A stretch of DNA of 64,000 nt from Streptomyces sp. DSM 15324 (GTDB taxonomy: Bacteria; Actinomycetota; Actinomycetes; Streptomycetales; Streptomycetaceae): positions 43,845 to 107,844 of the forward strand of contig NZ_KQ949034.1 of assembly GCF_001514285.1 (NCBI RefSeq), in the 5' to 3' direction. A program made the position numbers and the translations under genes. Positions 34,706-45,311 of the stretch are shown in pieces. Position 1 is the first letter of the stretch; every line of letters begins with the position of its first letter. Below the pieces are notes generated by a model, which searched no databases, was not told the origin of the DNA, and saw nothing but the letters and a program-made list of their open reading frames with translations.

Positions 34706-35217
34706 CCGCCCCCCACACCGACGTCGAACAGGTCGAGGCCGCCAACACCGCCTTCTACGAGGCGCTCGAACAGGGCGACTTCGAAGCCGTGTCCTCGCTC
34801 TGGCTCACCCCCGCCGACCTCGGCGTCGACGAGGAGTACCACGACCCCGCGGACACCGGGGTGATCTCCTGCGTGCACCCCGGCTGGCCGGTGCTGACCG
34901 GGCGCGGCGAGGTCCTGCGCTCGTACGCCCTGATCATGGCGAACACCGACTACATCCAGTTCTTCCTCACCGATGTGCATGTCTCGGTCACCGGCGACAC
35001 CGCCCTCGTGACCTGCACGGAGAACATCCTCAGCGGCGGCCCCGCGCCCCGCGCGGGCGAGGAGCTCGGGCCGCTCGTGGGCCAGCTGGTGGTCGCCACC
35101 AACGTGTTCCGCCGCACCCCCGACGGCTGGAAGCTCTGGTCGCACCACGCCTCCCCGGTCCTCGCCGAGAAGGACGACGAGCCGGACACCGACGAGGACG
35201 ACGACGGCCCGTCCTGA
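34702..35217 (+). CDS. NTF2-like (SnoaL-fold) protein
   Basis: Protein of 171 residues of the nuclear transport factor 2-like fold: VEAANTAFYEALEQGDFEAVSSLW at the start, HPGWPVLTGRGEVLRSYALIM in the middle and FRRTPDGWKLWSHHASPVL at the end. The fold covers many enzymes and binding proteins, so no reaction can be assigned. The tail is acidic (DDEPDTDEDDDGPS). The GTG at 34702 overlaps folP by 4 bp with GAAGGAG upstream, so it is co-translated with folP in a conserved folate operon; a supporting role in folate metabolism is possible but unshown. Confidence 0.85.
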   Translation: MTAPHTDVEQVEAANTAFYEALEQGDFEAVSSLWLTPADLGVDEEYHDPADTGVISCVHPGWPVLTGRGEVLRSYALIMANTDYIQFFLTDVHVSVTGDTALVTCTENILSGGPAPRAGEELGPLVGQLVVATNVFRRTPDGWKLWSHHASPVLAEKDDEPDTDEDDDGPS

Positions 35218-35298
35218 CCGCCCCCGAGGGAAGTGAAGACCGCGCCGCCGGCCGGCTCTCCCGCGCGCCCGCCGCCCGGACCCGCCGGTGCGCGCAGG

Positions 35299-35342
35299 TA
35301 GATTCGTCCGAGGCAACCGACGAGTGCAGGGACGAGTGCAGG
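35299..35342 (+). promoter_or_regulatory. folB leader: TAGATT box and 12-bp tandem duplication
   Basis: TAGATT at 35299-35304 resembles a -10 element. It is followed by an exact tandem repeat of GACGAGTGCAGG (35319-35330 and 35331-35342) that runs into the GGAGGG ribosome site of folB. No strong -35 was seen, so folB may have its own weak promoter in addition to read-through from folP. Confidence 0.45.
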
Positions 35343-35352
35343 AGGGATTCAC

Positions 35353-35712
35353 GTGGATCGTGTCGCGCTGCGCGGCCTGAGGGCCCGCGGGTACCACGGT
35401 GTGTTCCCCGAGGAACGCAGGGAGGGCCAGACCTTCGTCGTGGACCTCGTCCTGGGCCTGGACACCCGGCCGGCCGCCGCCGACGACGACCTGGCGAAGA
35501 CCGTGCACTACGGCATCGTGGCCGAGGAGGTCGTGGCCGTCGTCGAGGGCGAACCGGTCAACCTCATCGAGACGCTCGCCGAGCGCATCTCCGAGGCCTG
35601 TCTGCGGCACGAGGGGGTACAAGAGGTCGAGGTCGTGGTCCACAAGCCGAACGCCCCGATCACGGTCCCCTTCGACGACGTGACCGTCACCATCACCCGG
35701 AGCCGAGTATGA
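35353..35712 (+). CDS. folB: dihydroneopterin aldolase
   Basis: FolB of 119 residues, the usual length. It cleaves 7,8-dihydroneopterin to 6-hydroxymethyl-dihydropterin and glycolaldehyde. Family marks: LRARGYHGVFPEERREGQTF at the N-terminus, VHYGIVAEEV, LIETLAERI with the conserved Glu and VVVHKPNAPI. The GTG at 35353 follows AGGAGGG. The stop overlaps folK by 4 bp (ATGA), so the two successive pterin steps are produced together. Confidence 0.95.
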   Translation: MDRVALRGLRARGYHGVFPEERREGQTFVVDLVLGLDTRPAAADDDLAKTVHYGIVAEEVVAVVEGEPVNLIETLAERISEACLRHEGVQEVEVVVHKPNAPITVPFDDVTVTITRSRV

Positions 35713-36320
35713 CCGCGTCCTTCACCGAGGGTCACAGCGACCCGACCGTTCAGCCGGTGCCCGCCTCCGTCGTACGGCAGGTGGACGCCGCCGACACCAC
35801 CCTGCACAACCCCCGACGCGCGGTGCTCTCCCTCGGCGCCAACCTCGGCAACCGCCTGGAGACCCTCCAGGGGGCCGTGGACGCCCTGGCGGACACCCCG
35901 GGCGTCCGCGTCAAGGCCGTCTCCCCGGTGTACGAGACGGAACCGTGGGGCGTCGAGCCCGGCAGCCAGCCCGCGTACTTCAACGCGGTCGTCCTGCTGA
36001 AGACCACCCTGCCCCCGTCCTCGCTCCTGGAGCGGGCCCACGCGGTCGAGGAGGCCTTCCACCGCGTCCGGGACGAGCGCTGGGGCGCGCGCACCCTCGA
36101 CGTCGACATCGTGGCGTACGCCGATGTCGTGGACGACGACCCGCAGCTCACCCTGCCGCACCCGCGCGCCCACGCACGCGCCTTCGTCCTCGCCCCCTGG
36201 CACGACGTGGACCCCGAGGCCAGACTGCCCGGCCACGGCGCCGTCGCGGATCTTCTCGACGCGCTCACCCGCGAGGGCGTCACCGTTCGCAAGGACCTGG
36301 AACTCCAGCTGCCCGAGTAG
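35709..36320 (+). CDS. folK: 6-hydroxymethyl-7,8-dihydropterin pyrophosphokinase
   Basis: FolK of 203 residues. It transfers diphosphate from ATP to the pterin before the FolP step. The enzyme core starts near residue 38 with AVLSLGANLGNRLETLQGAV, then VYETEPWG, QPAYFNAVV, RWGARTLDVDIV and LPHPRAHARAFVL. The first 35 residues are an extension not needed for the fold. The ATG overlaps folB by 4 bp. Confidence 0.95.
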   Translation: MTASFTEGHSDPTVQPVPASVVRQVDAADTTLHNPRRAVLSLGANLGNRLETLQGAVDALADTPGVRVKAVSPVYETEPWGVEPGSQPAYFNAVVLLKTTLPPSSLLERAHAVEEAFHRVRDERWGARTLDVDIVAYADVVDDDPQLTLPHPRAHARAFVLAPWHDVDPEARLPGHGAVADLLDALTREGVTVRKDLELQLPE

Positions 36321-36400
36321 TCGTTAAGGTCAGGACGACCACCACCACGACACTCGTCCGCGGAAGGACCCGCGGAACCCGGGGGAGCTGAAGGGACACC

Positions 36401-36886
36401 GTGAGAGAGCTGCACATCAGGGTGCTGGCCGGCGTGTTCGTCGTGGCCGGCGTGCTGTCCTGGGCGGGTGCCCGCCTCTGGAACTCGATCGGGACCCTGC
36501 CCAGCGTCCCCCTGGCCGCCCCCATCGTCCTCGCCCTGATCGCCGTGGTCCTGCTGTCCACGGCGCTCTCGCTGCGCGCCCGGCTCAAGGCCCAGCGCGA
36601 GCGGCGCCCCGAGGCCAAGGGCGTCGACCCCCTGATGGCGGCCCGCGCGGTCGTCTTCGGCCAGGCCAGCGCCCTGGTCGCCGCCCTCGTCGCCGGCATG
36701 TACGGCGGCACCGGCGTCTTCCTCCTGGAGTCCCTCGACATCCCCGCCCGCCGCGACCAGGCCATCTACGCCGGCTTCTCGGTCCTGGCCGGCATCGCCG
36801 TCATAGCGTCCGCCCTCTTCCTGGAACACGTCTGCAAGCTCCCGGAGGACGACGACCACGACAAGGGAGCCGCCTCCCCGGCCTGA
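36401..36886 (+). CDS. DUF3180 membrane protein
   Basis: Small membrane protein of 161 residues with four hydrophobic segments: LAGVFVVAGVLSWAGARLW, PIVLALIAVVLLSTALSL, ASALVAALVAGMYGGTGVFLL and FSVLAGIAVIASALFLE. This matches the DUF3180 family, found after folK in actinomycetes, of unknown function. The GTG at 36401 has GAAGGGA upstream. It closes the rightward folate operon and converges with folE. Confidence 0.87.
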   Translation: MRELHIRVLAGVFVVAGVLSWAGARLWNSIGTLPSVPLAAPIVLALIAVVLLSTALSLRARLKAQRERRPEAKGVDPLMAARAVVFGQASALVAALVAGMYGGTGVFLLESLDIPARRDQAIYAGFSVLAGIAVIASALFLEHVCKLPEDDDHDKGAASPA

Positions 36887-36905
36887 CGACCGGGGCGGGC
36901 GCGCC

Positions 36906-37511
36906 TCAGTGCGCCATGATCAGGCTCATCGCCTCGTTGCGCGTCGCCATGTCCCGCAGCTGGCCGCGCACCGCCGAGGTGATGGTCTTGGCCCCGGGCT
37001 TGCGGATGCCCCGCATGGACATGCACATGTGCTCGCACTCGACGACCACGATGACCCCGCGCGGCTCCAGAATGTCCATCAGCGAGTCCGCGATCTGCGT
37101 GGTGAGACGTTCCTGCACCTGGGGACGGCGGGCGTAGACATCCACCAGCCGGGCCAGCTTCGACAGCCCGGTGATCTTCCCCGAGGTGGACGGGATGTAG
37201 CCGACATGGGCGACACCCCGGAACGGCACCAGATGATGCTCACAGGTCGAGAACACCTCGATGTCCTTGACCAGCACCATCTCGTCGTGCCCCAGGTCGA
37301 ACGTCGTCGTCAGCACGTCCTCGGGCTTCTGCCACAACCCCGCGAATATCTCCCGGTACGCCCGCGCCACCCGCGCCGGTGTCTCCTTCAGACCCTCGCG
37401 GTCGGGATCCTCACCGACCGCGATCAGGAGTTCGCGTACGGCGTTCTCGGCGCGCTTCTCGTCGAACTCGCCGATGGAGCCCTCGCCGTCCAGCGTCACG
37501 GGGTCGGTCAT
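36906..37511 (-). CDS. folE: GTP cyclohydrolase I
   Basis: FolE of 201 residues. It converts GTP to dihydroneopterin triphosphate, the first committed step of folate synthesis. Zinc ligands are visible in FSTCEHHLVPF and VVECEHMCM; AVRELLIAVGEDPDREGL opens the domain and RGIRKPGAKTITSAVRG closes the active site. It faces the folK operon and lies downstream of ftsH on the same strand, separated from it by a strong hairpin. ATG at 37511 has AGGAACGAGG upstream. Confidence 0.96.
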   Translation of the reverse strand: MTDPVTLDGEGSIGEFDEKRAENAVRELLIAVGEDPDREGLKETPARVARAYREIFAGLWQKPEDVLTTTFDLGHDEMVLVKDIEVFSTCEHHLVPFRGVAHVGYIPSTSGKITGLSKLARLVDVYARRPQVQERLTTQIADSLMDILEPRGVIVVVECEHMCMSMRGIRKPGAKTITSAVRGQLRDMATRNEAMSLIMAH

Positions 37512-37575
37512 CTGCTGCCTCGTTCCTAGATGTCCTGCAACGTCCTACCAGGCCGTCCTGAATCGGCCATATGGC

Positions 37576-37617
37576 AATGCCGCGCCCCCCAGGCTAGAAC
37601 CTGGGGGGCGCGGCATT
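37576..37617 (-). terminator. terminator downstream of ftsH
   Basis: A perfect 18-bp stem (AATGCCGCGCCCCCCAGG and its complement) with a 6-nt loop lies 37 bp after the ftsH stop and 64 bp before the folE start on the same strand. It should separate the two transcripts. Confidence 0.88.
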
Positions 37618-37654
37618 CCATTCCGGGCCTGGTGGCGGCTCCGGGAGCTCGGGG

Positions 37655-39694
<2,040 letters not shown>

Positions 39695-39879
39695 CCATAC
39701 GGAGCGGTGCCGCCCCGTCCCTCCTGCCATAGTGAGTTTGATAAGACAGTTCTTCTGACGGTACCCCAGCTTTGTCGCGAGAAGCCGCACGGTCCGGCTG
39801 GCGAACCCGTCTGCATGCTCCAACGGCGCGAGTGCCGCCGGGGTTCCCGTACGTCCTACGGGTCTGTGACCGGGTGGGT

Positions 39880-40440
39880 TCAGCCGCCGTAGACGTGGGG
39901 CGCGAGCGTACCGACGAACGGGAGGTTGCGGTACTTCTCGGCGTAGTCGAGGCCGTAGCCGACGACGAACTCGTTGGGGATGTCGAAGCCGACCCACTCG
40001 ACGTCGATGGCGACCTTGGCCGCGTCCGGCTTGCGCAGGAGGGTGCAGATCTTCAGGGTCTCGGGCTCGCGCGAGCCGAGGTTGTTGATCAGCCAGGACA
40101 GGGTCAGCCCGGAGTCGATGATGTCCTCGACGATCAGGACGTGCTTGCCCTTGATGTCGGTGTCGAGGTCCTTGAGGATCCGCACGACACCGGAGGACTG
40201 GGTGCCCGCGCCGTACGACGACACGGCCATCCAGTCCATGGTGACGGGGGTGGACAGCGCCCGGGCGAGGTCGGCCATGACCATCACCGCGCCCTTGAGC
40301 ACGCCGACGATCAGCAGGTCCTTGCCCTCGTACTCCGCGTCGATCTTCGCGGCCAGCTCGGCCAGCTTCGCGTCGATCTCTTCCTTGGTGATGAGCACCT
40401 GCTGGAGGTCGGCACCCATGTCTTTCGCGTCCACCCGCAT
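39880..40440 (-). CDS. hpt: hypoxanthine-guanine phosphoribosyltransferase
   Basis: Purine-salvage phosphoribosyltransferase of 186 residues. The PRPP-binding loop is VLIVEDIIDSGLTLSWL and the metal/substrate loop is GVLKGAVMVMADL; the flexible catalytic loop is AVSSYGAGTQSSG. I chose ATG at 40440 (MRVDAKDMGAD); a GTG at 40458 and an ATG at 40419 are also in frame. It sits between tilS and ftsH, the same order as in many Gram-positive bacteria. Confidence 0.95.
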   Translation of the reverse strand: MRVDAKDMGADLQQVLITKEEIDAKLAELAAKIDAEYEGKDLLIVGVLKGAVMVMADLARALSTPVTMDWMAVSSYGAGTQSSGVVRILKDLDTDIKGKHVLIVEDIIDSGLTLSWLINNLGSREPETLKICTLLRKPDAAKVAIDVEWVGFDIPNEFVVGYGLDYAEKYRNLPFVGTLAPHVYGG

Positions 40441-40494
40441 CACTTTCGGTCGTCCCACCGGCCGGCCCGGACCCTCCGTGCGGAGGGTGGGGAA

Positions 40495-41538
40495 TCAGCC
40501 TTGCCGAATCACCAGTCTGCCACCCTGCCGCTGGGCCACGACCTTGCCCGGGAGATTGATGGCTCCCTGGCCGCGCCAGCCGGTGATCAGCCGGTCGACC
40601 TCCTCGATGTGCCGCGCGAAGAGGGAGCCGGCCGGCGCGCCCGCCTCGATGGCGGCGCGGCGCAGGATGCGGCGGCGGACGGCGGGCGGCAGGGCGTAGA
40701 GCTTGGCGCACTCCAGGAGGCCGGTGGCGTCCCGTACGGAGTCCTCGGCGCGGCGGGCCCAGGCGTCGAGGGCGTCGGCGTCGTCGCGGGAGAGCTGGGC
40801 CGTCCGGGCGAGTGCCTCGACGACGCCCTTGCCGAGGGCCTTCTCCAGCGCGGGCAGGCCTTCGTGGCGCAGCCGGGAGCGGGTGTAGGCCGGGTCGGCG
40901 TTGTGGGGGTCGTCCCAGACGGGCAGGGACTGGACCATGCACGCCTTGCGGGCGGTCTGCCGGTCGAGTTCGAGGAAGGGGCGCCGGTAGCGGCCGCCGG
41001 CCCCCGAGACCGCGGCCATGCCGGACAGGGAGCGGATGCCGGAGCCGCGGGCGAGTCCGAGGAGGACCGTCTCGGCCTGGTCGTCGCGGGTGTGTCCGAG
41101 GAGGACCGCGGCGGCGCCGTGGCGTTCGCTGGCGGCGTCGAGGGCGGCGTAGCGGGCGTCGCGGGCGGCGGCCTCGGGTCCGCCGTCGCGGCCGACGGTC
41201 ACAGCGGTGGACTCGACGGGGTCGAGGCCGAGTTCGCGCAGGCGCAGGACGACTTCCGCGGCGCGCAGGTCGGAGCCGTGCTGGAGGCCGTGGTCGACGG
41301 TGACGCCGCCGGCGCGGACGCCGAGCCGGGGGGCCTCGAAGGCGAGTGCGGAGGCGAGCGCCATGGAGTCGGCGCCGCCGGAGCACGCCACGAGGACGAG
41401 GGGTGCGGTCGGGTGGGTGTACGGCGCCGGTACGAGGGCGCCCGTGGCGGGGCCCGCGGGCCGGTGGTCGTTGAGGATGTCGTGGAGGACGCGGCGGACC
41501 GCCAGGCGTATCGCCGCGACCGCTGGATGGGGACCCAT
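40495..41538 (-). CDS. tilS: tRNA(Ile)-lysidine synthase
   Basis: TilS of 347 residues. It attaches lysine to the wobble cytidine of the AUA-reading tRNA(Ile). The PP-loop SGGADSMALA is in VLVACSGGADSMALASALAF, followed by VDHGLQHGSD, GHTRDDQAETVLLGLARGSG and RRPFLELDR. The C-terminal domain is short (no extra TilS C-terminal module), as usual in actinomycetes. It precedes hpt on the same strand. Confidence 0.95.
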   Translation of the reverse strand: MGPHPAVAAIRLAVRRVLHDILNDHRPAGPATGALVPAPYTHPTAPLVLVACSGGADSMALASALAFEAPRLGVRAGGVTVDHGLQHGSDLRAAEVVLRLRELGLDPVESTAVTVGRDGGPEAAARDARYAALDAASERHGAAAVLLGHTRDDQAETVLLGLARGSGIRSLSGMAAVSGAGGRYRRPFLELDRQTARKACMVQSLPVWDDPHNADPAYTRSRLRHEGLPALEKALGKGVVEALARTAQLSRDDADALDAWARRAEDSVRDATGLLECAKLYALPPAVRRRILRRAAIEAGAPAGSLFARHIEEVDRLITGWRGQGAINLPGKVVAQRQGGRLVIRQG

Positions 41539-41743
41539 GTCCGGTTCCCTTCAAGAAGAGTTCGGGGGGTGAGCCCGAGGTCGGTCACTCAGAGTGTGTA
41601 GATGGTGACAGAACCGGGCCGCTCCCCGAGCATCGCACGCCTGTCGAGGGCTCACGGTCCCTCGGACGGGTGATTGAAGGGGCGTTTGCCTGCCGTGGGC
41701 CGCGTCCGGCCCCCGGTGTCGTGCCGGGGCGTGCGGTACGGGG

Positions 41744-42877
41744 TCATGAATCGGCCTTGCGGTGCACCCGTGCGACCCAGTCGGCGGGTTTGGCGATCTC
41801 GGCCTTGGTGGGGAGGGTGTTGGGCGAGGTCCACACGCGGTTGAAGCCGTCCATGCCGACCTGGTCGACGACGGACCGCACGAAGCGCTCGCCGTCCTTG
41901 TACTGGCGGAGCTTGGCGTCCAGGCCGAGCAGTTTGCGCAGGGCGATGTCGAGGCGGGAGGCGCCCTTGGCGCGGCGCTGCTGGAACTTCTCGCGGATCT
42001 CGGAGACGGTCGGTACGACGTCGGGGCCGACGCCGTCCATGACGAAGTCGGCGTGGCCCTCCAGGAGGGACATCACGGCGGTGAGGCGGGCGAGGATCTC
42101 CCGCTGGGCCGGGGTCTGCACGAGTTCGACGAGGGAGCGGCCGCCGTCGTCCTCCTCGCCCTCGGGACGGCCGCCGGCGAGGGACTGGGCGGCCTCGCGG
42201 ATGCGCTCCAGGAAGGTCGTGGGGTCGACGTCGGTCTCCCCGAGGAACGACTGGATCTCCCCCTCCAGGTGGTCGCGCAGCCAGGGCACGGCGGAGAACT
42301 GGGTGCGGTGCGTCTCCTCGTGCAGACAGACCCAGAGGCGGAAGTCGTGGGGGTCGACGTCGAGTTCGCGCTCGACGTGGACGATGTTGGGGGCGACGAG
42401 CAGGAGCCGGCCGCCGTTCTTGGCGCCGGCGGGGAGTTCGCGGGTGGCGGGGGCGAAGGTCTCGTACTGGCCGAGGACGCGGGAGGCGAGGAACGACAGC
42501 AGCATGCCGAGTTCGACGCCGGTGACCTTGCCGCCGACGACGCCGAGGACCGCGCCGCCCGTGCTGCTGCCGCGGCGCTCCTGCATCTTGTCCAGGAGGG
42601 GCTTGAGGATCTCCCGGAACCCGGCGACGTTGGCCCGGACCCAGCCGGGGCGGTCGACGACCAGGACCGGCGTGTCGTGGGTGTCCTCGGTACCCATGCG
42701 GGTGAAGCCGCGGACGTGGTGCTCCGAGGCCTTGGCGTGCCGGCGCAGTTCCGCGACGACGGTCCGGGCCTCGTCCCGGCTGACCTCGGGGCCCGGTCGT
42801 ACGAGCCGGGTCGCGGTCGCGACCGCGAGATTCCAGTCGACCATCCCAGCAGAAGCAGCACCACCGATGCTCGTCAT
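41744..42877 (-). CDS. zinc-dependent metalloprotease-like protein (DUF2342)
   Basis: Protein of 377 residues of the DUF2342/zincin_2 family, sometimes annotated as F420-biosynthesis-associated. It has a HExxH-type site in WVCLHEETHRTQF, VDWNLAVATATRLVRPGPEVS at the start, and LLEGHADFVMDGVG downstream, which can give the third ligand. No signal peptide is seen, so it is cytoplasmic. A 205-bp gap separates it from tilS. The substrate is unknown; the protease label is by fold. Confidence 0.87.
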   Translation of the reverse strand: MTSIGGAASAGMVDWNLAVATATRLVRPGPEVSRDEARTVVAELRRHAKASEHHVRGFTRMGTEDTHDTPVLVVDRPGWVRANVAGFREILKPLLDKMQERRGSSTGGAVLGVVGGKVTGVELGMLLSFLASRVLGQYETFAPATRELPAGAKNGGRLLLVAPNIVHVERELDVDPHDFRLWVCLHEETHRTQFSAVPWLRDHLEGEIQSFLGETDVDPTTFLERIREAAQSLAGGRPEGEEDDGGRSLVELVQTPAQREILARLTAVMSLLEGHADFVMDGVGPDVVPTVSEIREKFQQRRAKGASRLDIALRKLLGLDAKLRQYKDGERFVRSVVDQVGMDGFNRVWTSPNTLPTKAEIAKPADWVARVHRKADS

Positions 42878-42956
42878 GTGTCAACCGTACGTGCTCGGTC
42901 CCGGTTGGGGCAGGCCGCGAGGGGTGGATCAGGGATACGTCAGGGTCGCCCGTCCC

Positions 42957-44615
42957 TCACCGGCAGCCGCAGCCCGCCAGGGCCGTCGCGGCCTTGTCGA
43001 GGGCGGTCTGGGCCGCCGTCGGGTCGGTGGTGCCGGAGGCGAGCAGGGCGAAGGCGAGGAGGCGGCCGTCCTGGTCGACGACCGTGCCGGCGAGGGTGTT
43101 CACGCCGCTCAGGGTGCCGGTCTTGGCCCGTACGACACCGGCGGCGCCGTCGGCGTAGCGGGTGGCGAGGGTGCCGGTGAAGCCGGCGACGGGCAGTCCG
43201 GTGAGGACGGGGCGCAGGCCGGGCAGGCCGGGGTCGCCGGCTTTGGCGAGCAGGGCGGTGAGCAGGTCGGCGGTGAGGCGGTCCGCCCGGTCGAGCCCGC
43301 TGCCGTCCTTGAAGACGGCGCCGGTCACGGGCAGGCCGAGCTTGTCGAGCCGGTCCCGGACGGCGCGGCCGCCGCCGGCGAAGTCGGCGCGGACGCCGGT
43401 GGCGACGGCGGTCTGGCGGGCGAGGGCCTCGGCGATGTCGTTGTCGCTGTTGGTGAGCATGCGTTCGATCACCGTGGACAGCGGGGGCGAGGAGACGGTG
43501 GCGAGCGTCTGCGCGCGCGTGGTGGCCTTGGAGGGGCCGGGGGACGAGGACGTGATCCCGGCGGCCGCCAGGTACGCGGCGAACTTGCCGGCGGCGTCGG
43601 CCGCCGGGTCGCTCACCCGCTTCACGGGTCCGCTGGTGGAGTCGTCGATGCGGCCCTCGTCGGCGCTCAGCGCGGTGACGGGCGCGAGGTTGGGGTTGAC
43701 CCCGATGGGGTGAATCCGCGCGCCGGCGAAGAGGGTCGTGTCGTACGAGAGGGTCACCTGGGTGATGCCGCGTGCCTTGAGGGCCTTGGCGGTGGCCGTG
43801 GCGAGGGTGCGCAGGCCGGCCCAGCCCTGGGCGTCCGGGCGGGCGGTGAGGGTGGGGTCGCCGCCGCCGACCAGGACGAGTTCCCTGGTGTCGGGTTCGA
43901 GGGCGGTGCGGGTGGTGAGGCGGTGGTCGGGGCCCATCGCGGAGAGCGCGGCGACGGCGGTGGCGATCTTGGTGGTGGAGGCGGGGGTGAGCGCCGTGCC
44001 CGCCCCGGAGCCGTACAGGCGCCTGCCGGTGGCCACGTCGACGACGGCGGCGGTGTGCCGGGCGCCGAGGGCCGGGTCGGCGAGCAGGCGATCCAGGACG
44101 GCCTTGAGGCCGGTGGTGGTGGGCAGGGTGTCCGGGGCGGACTTCACACGGCCGGCGGCGCCGCCGAGGCCGGTGAGCACGGTGGCGGCGCTGGGGGCGG
44201 GCCGGGGCGCCCCGGCCACGGAGGACGTACCGGACGAATCGGCCTGACGGCCGTGATCTGCGCCACCCGTGTGCCCCAGGGCGACGGCCCGGTCCCGCTC
44301 GGCCGTACGCTGACCGGTGCCGTCCCAGGGGCCGGCGGCGGTCACCACGCCCGCGGCCAGCGCCAGACCGGCGGTCGCCGCACCCGCGGTGAACCGCCAG
44401 GAACCGGCGTGCGGACCGGCCTTCGTGATCCGCGCGAAGGGGGGACCGGCCAGCCGCGTCAGCCGGGCGACCTGCGGTGCGGCGGCCCCCGCGACGCGCG
44501 CGAGGGAGGGCCGTACGATCCCTGCGGCACGTGCCAGACGCGGTCGTACGGCGTCCGCGATCCGCACCACATGCGGTCTCGCGGCTCGCCAAGGCCTCAG
44601 CTCTGGCACGACCAC
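42957..44615 (-). CDS. dacB: D-alanyl-D-alanine carboxypeptidase/endopeptidase (PBP4 type)
   Basis: Penicillin-binding protein of 552 residues trimming peptidoglycan stem peptides. The serine triad motifs are present: SxxK (STTK, Ser213-Lys216), SxN in LTNSDNDIAE and KTG in VRAKTGTLSG. The N-terminus is unusual: 70 residues of basic repeats like VRPSLARVAG precede a hydrophobic helix (about 75-95), giving a cytoplasmic arm and a membrane anchor instead of a plain signal peptide. GTG at 44615 has AAGGGG upstream. The gene is divergent from ppa. Confidence 0.93.
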   Translation of the reverse strand: MVVPELRPWRAARPHVVRIADAVRPRLARAAGIVRPSLARVAGAAAPQVARLTRLAGPPFARITKAGPHAGSWRFTAGAATAGLALAAGVVTAAGPWDGTGQRTAERDRAVALGHTGGADHGRQADSSGTSSVAGAPRPAPSAATVLTGLGGAAGRVKSAPDTLPTTTGLKAVLDRLLADPALGARHTAAVVDVATGRRLYGSGAGTALTPASTTKIATAVAALSAMGPDHRLTTRTALEPDTRELVLVGGGDPTLTARPDAQGWAGLRTLATATAKALKARGITQVTLSYDTTLFAGARIHPIGVNPNLAPVTALSADEGRIDDSTSGPVKRVSDPAADAAGKFAAYLAAAGITSSSPGPSKATTRAQTLATVSSPPLSTVIERMLTNSDNDIAEALARQTAVATGVRADFAGGGRAVRDRLDKLGLPVTGAVFKDGSGLDRADRLTADLLTALLAKAGDPGLPGLRPVLTGLPVAGFTGTLATRYADGAAGVVRAKTGTLSGVNTLAGTVVDQDGRLLAFALLASGTTDPTAAQTALDKAATALAGCGCR

Positions 44616-44694
44616 CAGCCCCTTTCGCGATCACCCACCTGCGTGAGGGACACTTAACCACCAGAACTATGTGCTGATCATGGAGGAGCCACCG

Positions 44695-45186
44695 GTGGAG
44701 TTCGACGTCACGATCGAGATCCCGAAGGGTTCGCGCAACAAGTACGAGGTGGACCACGAGACGGGTCGGATCCGCCTGGACCGTCGACTCTTCACCTCGA
44801 CCGCCTACCCGACCGACTACGGCTTCGTCGAGAACACCCTCGGCGAGGACGGCGACCCGCTGGACGCGCTCGTCATCCTGGACGAGCCCACCTTCCCGGG
44901 CTGTCTGATCCGCTGCCGCGCGATCGGCATGTTCCGGATGACGGACGAGGCCGGCGGCGACGACAAGCTGCTGTGCGTCCCGGCGACGGACCCGCGCGTG
45001 GAGCACCTGCGCGACATCCACCACGTGTCGGAGTTCGACCGCCTGGAGATCCAGCACTTCTTCGAGGTCTACAAGGACCTGGAGCCCGGCAAGTCCGTCG
45101 AGGGCGCCGACTGGGTCGGCCGTACCGACGCGGAGGCCGAGATCGAGCGGTCGTACAAGCGCTTCAAGGACCAGGGCGGTCACTGA
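44695..45186 (+). CDS. ppa: inorganic pyrophosphatase
   Basis: Family I soluble pyrophosphatase of 163 residues. It hydrolyses diphosphate and pulls biosynthetic reactions forward. It begins EFDVTIEIPKGSRNKYEVD, and has the signature DGDPLDALV with the metal-binding aspartates and a YKDLEPGK segment. GTG at 44695 was chosen because GGAGGAG lies just upstream and the protein starts exactly as the family does; an ATG at 44680 in the same frame overlaps that ribosome site. Confidence 0.96.
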   Translation: MEFDVTIEIPKGSRNKYEVDHETGRIRLDRRLFTSTAYPTDYGFVENTLGEDGDPLDALVILDEPTFPGCLIRCRAIGMFRMTDEAGGDDKLLCVPATDPRVEHLRDIHHVSEFDRLEIQHFFEVYKDLEPGKSVEGADWVGRTDAEAEIERSYKRFKDQGGH

Positions 45187-45211
45187 CCCGGCTTGATCCA
45201 CCCAGCGTCGA

Positions 45212-45239
45212 GGGGCCGTACGCGTACGCGTGCGGCCCC
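45212..45239 (+). terminator. terminator downstream of ppa
   Basis: GGGGCCGTACGCG pairs with its near-complement CGCGTGCGGCCCC (one G-T pair) in a compact 28-bp hairpin 25 bp after the ppa stop. Confidence 0.78.
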
Positions 45240-45311
45240 ATTCGTGTGCCGTACGCCTGCTGGTGACCATACTGAGGCAGACGGAAGGCGTTGTTCAGGG
45301 AGCGTTTCTCA

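Noticed and set aside
37530..37610. Riboswitch before folE
   Set aside because: The only strong structure is the ftsH terminator; no conserved folate or pterin riboswitch core could be recognised by eye.
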